Source of the DNA: Bacillota bacterium
Lineage (GTDB): Bacteria > Bacillota > Clostridia > Peptostreptococcales > Anaerovoracaceae
Length of the DNA: 7,671 bases
Reading direction: 5' to 3'
Assembly (NCBI GenBank): GCA_016293805.1
Contig: JAEDDI010000055.1
Coordinates: 1 to 7,671 of the forward strand
Shown here: positions 1 to 6,129 of the stretch, piece after piece
Layout: the number at the start of each line of letters is the position of its first letter
Position numbering within the stretch: the first letter of the stretch is position 1
Program-made: the position numbers and the translations under genes
Notes under the pieces: model-generated
Seen by the model: only the letters and a program-made list of their open reading frames with translations
Told to the model about the DNA's origin: nothing
The model's database searches: none

Positions 1-2
1 AA

Positions 3-122
3 GGGTTTTACCCGTCTGTTAAAAACCACGCGTTTGACGCGTGGTTCGTTTTTGCAGGAAAAGTACCGGATGAAGATAGCAAAATAGTTGAAAAGCTGAA
101 ACAATACAGACAAACTAGTTAG
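3..122 (+). CDS. Possible C-terminal fragment of an unidentified protein
   Basis: The frame beginning at position 3 stays open for 39 codons and stops at a TAG at 120-122; its beginning lies outside the window. The translation reads like a real protein end: an aromatic-rich stretch with a DAWFVFAGKVPDED segment, then a charged amphipathic helix with SKIVEKLKQYRQ. I do not recognise the family. It does not look like the C-terminus of TopA, TrmFO or HslU, which often precede codY in Firmicutes. The fragment contains a perfect hairpin (24-46). That raises an alternative reading, in which a gene in another frame ends with the TAA at 20-22 and the hairpin is its terminator. Whether these bases are coding is therefore uncertain. 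Confidence 0.4.
   Translation, partial: GFYPSVKNHAFDAWFVFAGKVPDEDSKIVEKLKQYRQTS
24..53 (+). terminator. Perfect 9-bp hairpin followed by a T-rich run, terminator-like
   Basis: AACCACGCG at 24-32 pairs perfectly with CGCGTGGTT at 38-46 across a five-base loop, and CGTTTTT follows. A TAA at 20-22 just before it gives the usual stop-then-terminator layout. The same bases can also be read as codons of an open frame running to 122, so the hairpin could be a coding coincidence. Hairpins of this kind also occur at IS200/IS605-type element ends, but no transposase is visible here. Confidence 0.5.
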
Positions 123-141
123 AATTATGCCAATATGGATG

Positions 142-156
142 AATTTTTAAAAAATT
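142..156 (+). promoter_or_regulatory. Candidate CodY box upstream of codY
   Basis: AATTTTTAAAAAATT matches the published CodY consensus AATTTTCWGAAAATT at 13 of 15 positions; the mismatches are the central C and G. It ends 13 bases before the -35 hexamer of the codY promoter. Autoregulation by CodY is known in several Firmicutes, so the position makes sense. A/T-rich DNA gives chance matches easily, hence the modest confidence. Confidence 0.4.
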
Positions 157-169
157 CGCAATTATTCTG

Positions 170-198
170 TTGCAACATGAAATTTCATGGAATATAAT
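170..198 (+). promoter_or_regulatory. codY promoter
   Basis: TTGCAA at 170-175 and a perfect TATAAT at 193-198 are separated by 17 bases, matching a housekeeping sigma-A promoter. Transcription should begin near 205, giving a leader of about 35 bases that carries the GGAGG at 226-230 in front of the GTG start at 241. Confidence 0.8.
176..189. repeat. 14-bp perfect palindrome between the codY -35 and -10
   Basis: CATGAAATTTCATG is a perfect palindrome filling most of the spacer between the two promoter hexamers. The -35 itself sits in another palindrome, TGTTGCAACA at 168-177. A protein bound here would block RNA polymerase. The central GAAATTTC resembles the part shared by two overlapping CodY boxes (GAAAATTTTC) but is two bases shorter, so the binding protein cannot be named from sequence. 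Confidence 0.55.
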
Positions 199-240
199 TG
201 ATTTGTTGAATATAAATGATTATTTGGAGGTGGAAAGGCA

Positions 241-1011
241 GTGGACAACATACTTGGCAGAATCAGGAAGATGAACTGGGTTTTACAGGAGAGTGCGAAG
301 GGTAATTTCTCTTTTAACGATTTATGTGAAATTTTAAGTGATCTGATGGATTCGAATGTCTATATTGTCAGCCTCAAAGGCAAGGTTATCGGTGTTCACT
401 ATAAAATAGTGGAGGACAGCCCTACTGTAGAGGATACTGAAACAGGAATCGAAAGCTTTCCTGAAGAATATAATGCTGAACTTCTGAAGGTTGTGGATAC
501 AAGAGCAAACCTTCAGGGAGATGAAGTTCTTAAGATTTTCAAATACGATTTCGATACATCGGATAAGCTGCATACTGTTATTCCGATTCTGGGAGGCGGG
601 CAGCGTCTTGGAACTGTTGTTATGACACGTTATGACGATCTGTTTACAGACGAGGATCTTGTTCTTGGCGAATACGGTGCAACAGTAGTAGGTATTGAGA
701 TTCAGAGACAGAAGAATATTGAAGAGGAAGAAGAGAACAGAAGGCTTAACATAGTTCAGATGGCAATAGGCACTCTTTCATTTTCAGAAGTGGAGGCTGT
801 GCAGCAGATATTCAGCGAACTGGCAGGAACAGAGGGACTTCTTGTAGCAAGCAAGATTGCAGACAGGTCCGGAATAACACGTTCTGTTATTGTAAACGCA
901 CTTCGCAAGCTGGAGAGTGCAGGGGTTATAGAATCCCGCTCCCTTGGCATGAAGGGCACATATATCAAGGTGCTGAATGATAAATTTCTTACTGAAATTG
1001 AGAAAGTATAA
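241..1011 (+). CDS. codY: CodY, GTP/branched-chain-amino-acid-responsive global transcription regulator
   Basis: CodY is a cytoplasmic DNA-binding dimer that represses amino acid uptake, biosynthesis and other stationary-phase genes when nutrients are plentiful. The 256 residues match the family length (259 in Bacillus subtilis). An N-terminal GAF-type sensor domain spans roughly residues 1-155, with FPEEY at 73-77, the IPILGGG segment at 114-120 and EYGATVVGIEI at 144-154. A glutamate-rich helical linker follows, then a C-terminal winged helix-turn-helix. Its helix region, residues 203-224 (ASKIADRSGITRSVIVNALR onward), is nearly identical to the Bacillus protein. The GTG start is supported by GGAGG at 226-230 and by alignment of the N-terminus with Bacillus CodY. 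The gene has its own promoter and terminator and is probably monocistronic. Oddity: residues aligned with the Bacillus ligand contacts R61, M62 and M65 are V63, E64 and E67 here, so effector recognition may differ. The family assignment is very secure. Confidence 0.97.
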   Translation: MDNILGRIRKMNWVLQESAKGNFSFNDLCEILSDLMDSNVYIVSLKGKVIGVHYKIVEDSPTVEDTETGIESFPEEYNAELLKVVDTRANLQGDEVLKIFKYDFDTSDKLHTVIPILGGGQRLGTVVMTRYDDLFTDEDLVLGEYGATVVGIEIQRQKNIEEEEENRRLNIVQMAIGTLSFSEVEAVQQIFSELAGTEGLLVASKIADRSGITRSVIVNALRKLESAGVIESRSLGMKGTYIKVLNDKFLTEIEKV

Positions 1012-1023
1012 TTACTGGTTTAT

Positions 1024-1048
1024 AAAAACACCGGAGACGGTGTTTTTT
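1024..1048 (+). terminator. Intrinsic terminator of codY
   Basis: AAAAACACCG at 1024-1033 pairs perfectly with CGGTGTTTTT at 1038-1047 around a GAGA tetraloop, and the T run continues to 1048. It begins 12 bases after the codY stop codon and lies before the mgtE promoter, so it isolates codY from the next operon. Confidence 0.9.
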
Positions 1049-1060
1049 ACATGGGTTTGT

Positions 1061-1089
1061 TTGCATTAGAAGGGATGCTATTGTATAAT
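1061..1089 (+). promoter_or_regulatory. Promoter of the mgtE-nnrD-transketolase operon
   Basis: TTGCAT at 1061-1066 and TATAAT at 1084-1089 have a 17-base spacer. The predicted start near 1096 leaves a leader of only about 26 bases before the ATG at 1122, including the GGGAGG ribosome binding site at 1108-1113. That is far too short for an M-box Mg2+ riboswitch. Confidence 0.78.
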
Positions 1090-1121
1090 TAAGTGTAATT
1101 TCGGGAAGGGAGGAATACAGC

Positions 1122-2507
1122 ATGGACAACACAGAAAAGACTTTTGATGAATCTATAGAAGAGATTCTTGAACTTCTTGAAAACAGACAGTACAGAAGCG
1201 CAAGAGAGATGATTCTCAGATATAATTCTGTTGATATTGCGGAAATTCTGGAAGAGATTCTGGTTGAATCGGGCAAGAATGTTGCTATTATAGTATTTCG
1301 AATGCTTCCTAAGGACGTTTCTGTTGAGGTGTTCTCATATCTTCCAAGTGATGACCAGATGGAGATTATCAACGGGATAACTGATATAGAGGTCGGATAC
1401 ATTATCGATGAGCTTGACTTCGACGATAAGATTGACGTGCTCGAGGAGCTTCCAGCCAATATTGTTGACAAGATTCTCGAAAAAACACCTAAAGAAGAAC
1501 GAAAACTGATAAATACTTTTCTGAATTATCCTGATGACTGTGCAGGTTCGCTTATGACACCTGACTACATCAGTCTTCAGAAGACTATGACTGTGCAGGA
1601 GGCGCTTGACTACATTAAAGAATACGGTATGGATTCTGAAACGGTTTATACCTGTTATGTAAAATCACTTGGCAGAAAACTCGAAGGTATAGTGTCTCTT
1701 AGAGCACTTGTGACTTCAGAGCATGATGTTCTTATTGAGGATATCATGAGAGAGGATTTCATATCTGTAAATGTATATGATGATCAGGAGGAGGTCTCTG
1801 ATGCATTCATAAAATACGGATTTATGGCAATACCTGTAGTGGACAAGGAAGACAGACTTGTAGGTATTGTTACGTTCGATGATATTATGGATGTCATTGA
1901 AGAGGAAACTACAGAGGATATTGAGAGAATGGCAGGTATCATCGACTTTGAGGATACTGACAAGGACTATCTTGACATATCTGTTTTTCAGCACGCAAGG
2001 AACAGACTTCCGTGGCTGCTGATTCTGATGATAGCGTATATATTTACCGGCATGATAATAACAAGTTTCGAATCGAAACTTTCAGAGATAATATGTCTTG
2101 TGGCGTATATGCCGCTTCTGATGGGTACAGGCGGGAATACAGGATCACAGGCTGCTACGCTGATTATTCGAGGTCTGGCTACGGATGAAGTTGATACTTC
2201 AGATACACTGAGGATACTGTGGAAGGAAATCAGAATCGGATGCCTTCTTGGAATTGTGCTGAGTGTATTCAACTTCGCAAGAGTTGTTCTTATAGACGGT
2301 AATGATATGATTGTTGCAGTGACTGTATGCAGTGCCATGCTGTTTATAGTTATTATCGCCAAGATTCTGGGGAGCATGATACCGCTTCTGTGCAAGAAAA
2401 TCAGACTTGACCCGGCGCTTATCGCAAATCCTGCGATTTCGTCGATTTCCGATGCTGTTGCACTTTCGATATACTTTGCGATGGCTGCTGTATTTTTGGG
2501 GCTTTAA
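1122..2507 (+). CDS. mgtE: MgtE family magnesium transporter
   Basis: MgtE is a homodimeric inner-membrane Mg2+ channel that closes when cytosolic Mg2+ is high. All three parts of the family are present in 461 residues, close to the Thermus thermophilus protein. An acidic helical MgtE_N domain covers roughly residues 10-140. A pair of CBS domains follows (about 145-205 and 206-268, starting at the MTPDY motif, with IVTFDDIMDV at 249-258). From about residue 295 come five predicted membrane helices with the pore signature GTGGNTGSQ at 335-343. The aspartate that binds Mg2+ in the Thermus pore (D432) corresponds to D444 here, in SSISDAVAL near the C-terminus. The start is set by GGGAGG 8 bases upstream. 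It heads a tight operon with nnrD and two transketolase genes. Transport of Co2+ or other divalent ions is also known for some members. Confidence 0.96.
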   Translation: MDNTEKTFDESIEEILELLENRQYRSAREMILRYNSVDIAEILEEILVESGKNVAIIVFRMLPKDVSVEVFSYLPSDDQMEIINGITDIEVGYIIDELDFDDKIDVLEELPANIVDKILEKTPKEERKLINTFLNYPDDCAGSLMTPDYISLQKTMTVQEALDYIKEYGMDSETVYTCYVKSLGRKLEGIVSLRALVTSEHDVLIEDIMREDFISVNVYDDQEEVSDAFIKYGFMAIPVVDKEDRLVGIVTFDDIMDVIEEETTEDIERMAGIIDFEDTDKDYLDISVFQHARNRLPWLLILMIAYIFTGMIITSFESKLSEIICLVAYMPLLMGTGGNTGSQAATLIIRGLATDEVDTSDTLRILWKEIRIGCLLGIVLSVFNFARVVLIDGNDMIVAVTVCSAMLFIVIIAKILGSMIPLLCKKIRLDPALIANPAISSISDAVALSIYFAMAAVFLGL

Positions 2508-2509
2508 TT

Positions 2510-3328
2510 ATGGAAATAAACAGAGAATATGCTGCTGGGATTCTCAGGAAAAGAGATTCTGAGATGCATAAGGGAGATGCAGGCCACATCCTCATTGCTG
2601 CAGGTTCAAGAGGAATGACGGGAGCCGCGGTTTTAAGCGCACTGGGTGCATTCAGGACCGGAGCAGGTCTTGTATATATGTACGTGCCTTCTGAGATATT
2701 TCAGATACTGCAGATAAGAGTTCCTGAGGTAATCTGCCTTGACAGAAAAGAGAAGACAGACTACGGAAGATATGAGGCTGTAATTTTCGGGCCGGGGCTT
2801 CGTACGGGTGAGGAGATAAGGGATCTTCTCTCGGATATACTTGCAAATTACAATGGAAGTCTTCTTATAGATGCGGACGGCCTTAACGTGATAGCAAAAT
2901 ATGATATGTATGATGAGATAGAAGCTTCTTCTGCATCAATTGTGTATACACCGCATGAGGGAGAGGCTTCGCGTCATGTTGGAGAAAACGGAAGCAGAAC
3001 CGAGAGGGCTGCAAGGCTTGCCAGTAAACTAAAAGGGGTTACAGTACTTAAGGGAAGCAGAACTATTGTGACAGACGGTGAAAGAATGATGTTTAATACA
3101 TCGGGGAATCCCGGAATGGCAAAGGCAGGATCGGGAGACGTGCTTTCCGGGATAGCAGGCGCGCTTTTAGGACAGGGATATGATCCTTTCGAGGCTGCAG
3201 CATGTGCAGTATATATTCACGGTCTCGCAGGGGATATGGCTGCCGCAGAAAGAGGTCAGTGGGGGATAATGGCAACAGACATTGCTGATAAGGCTTCGGA
3301 GGCCATTAAATACATTATAGGAGAATGA
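2510..3328 (+). CDS. nnrD: ADP/ATP-dependent (S)-NAD(P)H-hydrate dehydratase, stand-alone form
   Basis: This ribokinase-fold enzyme uses ADP or ATP to dehydrate damaged NADHX/NADPHX back to NADH/NADPH in the cytoplasm. The 272 residues correspond to the C-terminal (YjeF_C, carbohydrate-kinase-like) domain only; the NnrE epimerase domain fused to it in E. coli YjeF is absent. Recognisable motifs in order: KGDAGHILIAAGS at 21-33, FGPGL at 94-98, DADGLN at 121-126, TPHEGEASR at 147-155, and the diagnostic NTSGNPGMAKAGSGDVLSG from 197, whose D210 is in the catalytic GSGD. The ATG lies two bases after the mgtE stop and has only a GGGG (2498-2501) in front, so translation is probably coupled to mgtE. 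A separate NnrE may be encoded elsewhere or may be lacking. Confidence 0.93.
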   Translation: MEINREYAAGILRKRDSEMHKGDAGHILIAAGSRGMTGAAVLSALGAFRTGAGLVYMYVPSEIFQILQIRVPEVICLDRKEKTDYGRYEAVIFGPGLRTGEEIRDLLSDILANYNGSLLIDADGLNVIAKYDMYDEIEASSASIVYTPHEGEASRHVGENGSRTERAARLASKLKGVTVLKGSRTIVTDGERMMFNTSGNPGMAKAGSGDVLSGIAGALLGQGYDPFEAAACAVYIHGLAGDMAAAERGQWGIMATDIADKASEAIKYIIGE

Positions 3329-3331
3329 GTT

Positions 3332-4150
3332 ATGGATTACAAAGAATTGGAAAAAACTGCAGCCAGGGTCAGAACTGACGTAATCAAGGCTGTGTATAAT
3401 GCAGGCTCGGGACATCCGGGCGGTTCGCTTTCGTCAGCAGACATTGTTACCGCTCTGTATTTCAGTGAAATGAATATTGATCCCAAAAATCCTGACATGA
3501 AAGGAAGAGACAGACTTGTACTGTCAAAGGGACATGCAGGTCCTGTTCAGTATGCCGCTCTTGCAGAAAGAGGATATTTCCCTGTTGAAGATATTATGAG
3601 TCTGCGCAGGATAGATGGAAAATTCCAGGGTCATCCGTGCAAAGGGAAGGTGCCTGGAATTGAAATGTCAACAGGTTCGCTCGGACAGGGATTCTCAGTT
3701 GCAGGTGGAATGGCTCTTGCTGAAAAACTCGACAATAGCAGTGCGAGAGTATATGTGATACTTGGAGACGGAGAGCTTCAGGAGGGCATTGTATGGGAGG
3801 CCGCAATGTCAGCTGCTCATTACGGTCTTGACAATCTTGTTGCTGTTGTAGACAATAACGGTCTTCAGATTGACGGTAAAAATGATGACGTTATGAAGGT
3901 TGCCCCTATAGCGGATAAATTTAAATCATTCGGATGGAATGTGATTTCAATAGACGGACACAACATGAAAGAGATTCTTGATGCTTTTGCGAAGGCAAGA
4001 ACTGTCCAGGGAAGACCGACTGCAATTATCGCAAAGACAGTGAAAGGCAAAGGCGTTTCATTTATGGAAAATCAGGCGGGATGGCACGGCAAGGCACCAT
4101 CAGAAGAGCAGGCCAGACAGGCTGTAGAAGAACTTGGAGGTGAATGGTAA
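3332..4150 (+). CDS. Transketolase, N-terminal (thiamine-diphosphate-binding) subunit
   Basis: This is the first half of a split transketolase, which moves two-carbon ketol units between sugar phosphates in the non-oxidative pentose phosphate pathway. The 272 residues carry the family motifs: GSGHPGG at 26-31 with the substrate/cofactor histidine H28, SKGHAG at 66-70, GHPCKGKVPGIEMSTGSLGQG around 100-120, and the ThDP/Mg2+ motif that starts at G145-D-G-E and ends at N175-N176. WHGKAP at 251-256 gives the late conserved histidine. TAGGAGA at 3318-3324 precedes the ATG, which follows the nnrD stop by three bases. The partner subunit starts where this gene stops. Two-gene transketolases are normal in many Clostridia and archaea. 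A dedicated role such as apulose-4-phosphate transketolase cannot be excluded, but no pentose or apiose genes are nearby. Confidence 0.94.
   Translation: MDYKELEKTAARVRTDVIKAVYNAGSGHPGGSLSSADIVTALYFSEMNIDPKNPDMKGRDRLVLSKGHAGPVQYAALAERGYFPVEDIMSLRRIDGKFQGHPCKGKVPGIEMSTGSLGQGFSVAGGMALAEKLDNSSARVYVILGDGELQEGIVWEAAMSAAHYGLDNLVAVVDNNGLQIDGKNDDVMKVAPIADKFKSFGWNVISIDGHNMKEILDAFAKARTVQGRPTAIIAKTVKGKGVSFMENQAGWHGKAPSEEQARQAVEELGGEW
4136..4140 (+). promoter_or_regulatory. Ribosome binding site that decides the second transketolase start
   Basis: Two ATG codons, at 4144 and 4150, are in the same frame. GGAGG at 4136-4140 is only 3 bases from the first but 9 bases from the second, which favours the 4150 start. 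That ATG overlaps the upstream TAA as TAATG. Confidence 0.75.
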
Positions 4151-5079
4151 TGGCAGATAAAATCGCAACAAGAGAGGCGTACGGCAGGAAACTTGCTGAA
4201 CTTGGATCCAGATATGACAATCTTGTAGTAATGGATGCAGACCTTTCGGGTTCTACAAAAACAGCTGTATTTGCAAAGGAATTTCCCGAAAGATTCATAA
4301 ATATGGGTATCGCCGAGCAGAATCTTTACGGTGCAGCAGCTGGACTTGCTGTATCAGGCAAAATAGTATGTGCAAGCACATTTGCCATGTTTGCATCGGG
4401 AAGAGCCTTTGAGATTATAAGGAATTCTATAGGATATACACATGCAAATGTCAAGATATGCGCAACTCACGCAGGTATAACAGTAGGTGAAGACGGAGCA
4501 AGTCATCAGACTTTTGAGGATATTGCTCTTATGAGAACAATTCCCGGAATGACCGTTTTAAATCCATGTGATGCTGTTTCTACAGGAAAGCTTCTTGAGA
4601 AGGCAGTTGAGATGGACGGACCTTGCTATCTGCGCTTTGGAAGAAGTGCGGTTCCGGTATTTTACAATGATGATGCTGACTTTGAAATAGGCAGAGGAAT
4701 CACATTGAGAGACGGAAAAGATATTACAGTAATCGCAACAGGAATAATGGTTAATGAGGCTATGATGGCAGCTGATGAGCTTGCTGAAGACGGAATTGAC
4801 GCAAGAGTGATTGATATGCATACAATCAAGCCGATTGACGAAGAGATAATAATCAGAGCTGCAGAAGATACAGGAGCAATAGTTACTGCTGAAGAACATT
4901 CTGTCATCGGCGGACTTGGAAGCGCAGTTGCAGAGGTTACTGCTGCAAAGTGCCCTGTAAAGATGGCATTTGTGGGTCAGAAGGATGTATTTGGAGAATC
5001 CGGAAAGCCTGAAGAGCTTAAGAAAAAATACGGTATGACAAAAGATGATATTGTCAGAGCTGTTAAATCATTGAGATAG
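4150..5079 (+). CDS. Transketolase, C-terminal subunit
   Basis: This is the pyrimidine-binding plus C-terminal half of the split transketolase; it should form the active enzyme with the upstream gene product. From the chosen start it has 309 residues beginning MADKIATREAYG, the usual N-terminus of this subunit. The catalytic glutamate that activates thiamine diphosphate is E56 in NMGIAEQN. GEDGASHQ at 113-120 supplies the conserved histidine, and YLRFGR at 160-165 the phosphate-binding arginines. The C-terminal domain follows from about residue 185, with VIDMHTIKPID and the EEHSVIGGLG motif. Length and motif order argue for transketolase over 1-deoxyxylulose-5-phosphate synthase, which is one longer chain. 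The ATG at 4144 is possible but is too close to the ribosome binding site. The stop is followed after six bases by a terminator-like hairpin, so this is probably the last gene of the main operon. Confidence 0.93.
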   Translation: MADKIATREAYGRKLAELGSRYDNLVVMDADLSGSTKTAVFAKEFPERFINMGIAEQNLYGAAAGLAVSGKIVCASTFAMFASGRAFEIIRNSIGYTHANVKICATHAGITVGEDGASHQTFEDIALMRTIPGMTVLNPCDAVSTGKLLEKAVEMDGPCYLRFGRSAVPVFYNDDADFEIGRGITLRDGKDITVIATGIMVNEAMMAADELAEDGIDARVIDMHTIKPIDEEIIIRAAEDTGAIVTAEEHSVIGGLGSAVAEVTAAKCPVKMAFVGQKDVFGESGKPEELKKKYGMTKDDIVRAVKSLR

Positions 5080-5085
5080 TGTTTC

Positions 5086-5109
5086 GGGAGCAGACTTATG
5101 CTCCCTTTT
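5086..5109 (+). terminator. Intrinsic terminator after the transketolase genes
   Basis: GGGAGCA at 5086-5092 pairs perfectly with TGCTCCC at 5099-5105 around a six-base loop, and TTTT follows. It sits between the transketolase stop (5079) and the ATG of the transporter (5121). The short U tract suggests partial read-through, which would be needed because no promoter is visible between it and the transporter. Confidence 0.7.
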
Positions 5110-5120
5110 ATGGTGATGGT

Positions 5121-6038
5121 ATGACATTGTTTGCAGTTGTGTTTTCTGTTTTCGCAGGAGTATGCATGGGAATACAGAGTCCGACAAATACGGAGCTTTC
5201 CAGGCATATCGGTAATTTTCAGGCAACATCGGTTTCATTTGGAGGCGGAGTTGTTATCCTTTTTTTCGCTATGCTTTTTATTGGCGAGGGAAGTCTTGCC
5301 GGTATAGCGGATGCATCATGGTGGCAGCTTATCGGCGGTTTGTACGGCGTATGCATGGTGCTCGTTATTACATTTGCGGTTCCGCTGCTCGGAATAGCTC
5401 TTACAATTACATTTATTATGCTGGGGCAGATGTTCATCGGAATGGTTATCGACGGCTTTGGGCTTCTGCTTGTTGAGCAGTCAGAGGTTAGTCCGGCCAG
5501 AATAGCAGGATGCATAATAGTCACTGCCGGCATATTTCTCGTGTGCAGGGGGAGACTTCAGAACGGAAACACAGTCAGAATGGACTTCAGGGCAATGATG
5601 TTTTCTGTTCTTTCATTTGCTGCGGGAATAGGCGGGGGCATTCAGGCTCCTACAAATGCGGCGCTTGCCTCCCATGTCGGAACAGTTGAGGCCAGTTTTA
5701 TTTCATTCTGCGGAGGCTTCCTCCTTATATTTACTGTAACTCTTCTGACCTCGCGGGGAAAGTTTATAAGGCTTAAAGGCAGCGGCGTAAGGCCGTGGAT
5801 GATGACAGGAGGACTGTACGGAAGCATAGCGGTACTTGCCGGGATTATAGCAACTCCTGTTACCGGTGTTGCTCTTGCCATGGCGTGCACACTTCTCGGA
5901 CAGCTGGCATGCGGGATAGCAGTTGATTCAACAGGAATACTGAGATCTGAAAAAATGAAAATGAACGGATGGCGTTACGCAGGCGTAATTGTCATACTGA
6001 TTGGAATTACAGTCTTCACATATGGAAGATACGTTTAG
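5121..6038 (+). CDS. Tandem YdcZ/DUF606-type DMT superfamily membrane protein
   Basis: An integral membrane protein of 305 residues from the chosen start, with about ten hydrophobic helices and almost no soluble loops. It is two copies of the roughly 145-residue YdcZ (DUF606) unit. GIQSPTN, SFGGG, GGLYG and GIALTITFIMLGQ in the first half recur as GIQAPTN, SFCGG, GGLYG and GVALAMACTLLGQ in the second, joined by a short polar linker (about residues 142-152). The family belongs to the drug/metabolite transporter superfamily; its substrate is unknown. The frame is open back to a GTG at 5079 that overlaps the transketolase stop. I prefer ATG 5121 because the intervening residues are not hydrophobic, they encode a terminator hairpin, and family members begin at this point. 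GGTGAT at 5112-5117 can pair with the 16S 3' end. It is probably expressed by read-through from the operon. Confidence 0.88.
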   Translation: MTLFAVVFSVFAGVCMGIQSPTNTELSRHIGNFQATSVSFGGGVVILFFAMLFIGEGSLAGIADASWWQLIGGLYGVCMVLVITFAVPLLGIALTITFIMLGQMFIGMVIDGFGLLLVEQSEVSPARIAGCIIVTAGIFLVCRGRLQNGNTVRMDFRAMMFSVLSFAAGIGGGIQAPTNAALASHVGTVEASFISFCGGFLLIFTVTLLTSRGKFIRLKGSGVRPWMMTGGLYGSIAVLAGIIATPVTGVALAMACTLLGQLACGIAVDSTGILRSEKMKMNGWRYAGVIVILIGITVFTYGRYV

Positions 6039-6040
6039 GA

Positions 6041-6058
6041 ACCTCTCCTGAGAGTTTT
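6041..6058 (+). terminator. Weak hairpin with T run after the transporter
   Basis: CTCT at 6043-6046 can pair with AGAG at 6051-6054 (CTCTC with GAGAG if the loop closes to two bases), followed by TTTT at 6055-6058. The stem is short, so termination would be inefficient. Its place just after the stop at 6038 is what makes it worth listing. Confidence 0.35.
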
Positions 6059-6062
6059 AATA

Positions 6063-6090
6063 TTGACAAAAAAAGGAAATATGGTAGAAT
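6063..6090 (+). promoter_or_regulatory. Strong promoter of the unknown 341-residue gene
   Basis: A perfect TTGACA at 6063-6068 and TAGAAT at 6085-6090 are separated by 16 bases, and TGG at 6082-6084 supplies an extended -10. Transcription should start near 6097, about 33 bases before the ATG at 6130. Confidence 0.82.
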
Positions 6091-6095
6091 ATGGT
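6078..6095 (+). repeat. Direct repeat of AATATGGT across the -10 element
   Basis: AATATGGT occurs at 6078-6085 and again at 6088-6095, exactly ten bases (one helical turn) apart, with the -10 hexamer between and within the copies. Same-face repeats over a promoter can be an operator, but eight-base A/T-rich repeats can also be chance. Confidence 0.4.
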
Positions 6096-6129
6096 TACTG
6101 TTAATAATTGGTAAAATCAATTTAACAAG

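Noticed and set aside
24..46. IS200/IS605-type element end
   Set aside because: The hairpin shape would fit, but no transposase, second end or target-site evidence is in the window.
122..240. Riboswitch or T-box leader upstream of codY
   Set aside because: The promoter at 170-198 leaves only about 35 bases of leader, too short for a known riboswitch class.
1097..1111. CodY box in the mgtE leader
   Set aside because: The best alignment matches only about 9 of 15 consensus positions, no better than expected by chance in this DNA.
989..1471. Minus-strand open frame of 160 codons opposite mgtE
   Set aside because: It is a serine- and isoleucine-rich antisense shadow of mgtE and runs across the codY terminator and the mgtE promoter. 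It has no family resemblance.
4558..4899. Minus-strand open frame of 113 codons inside the second transketolase gene
   Set aside because: Cysteine/serine-rich composition typical of an antisense frame, with no recognisable motif; the plus-strand gene is clear.
3332..5079. Transketolase broken by a frameshift or premature stop
   Set aside because: Each half has its own ribosome binding site and start, the break falls at the known subunit boundary, and the TAATG overlap is a normal coupled junction. Two-gene transketolases are common in Clostridia.
3332..5079. 1-deoxyxylulose-5-phosphate synthase
   Set aside because: DXS is a single chain with a different motif spacing. The GSGHPGG, GEDGASHQ and YLRFGR motifs and the subunit lengths fit transketolase.
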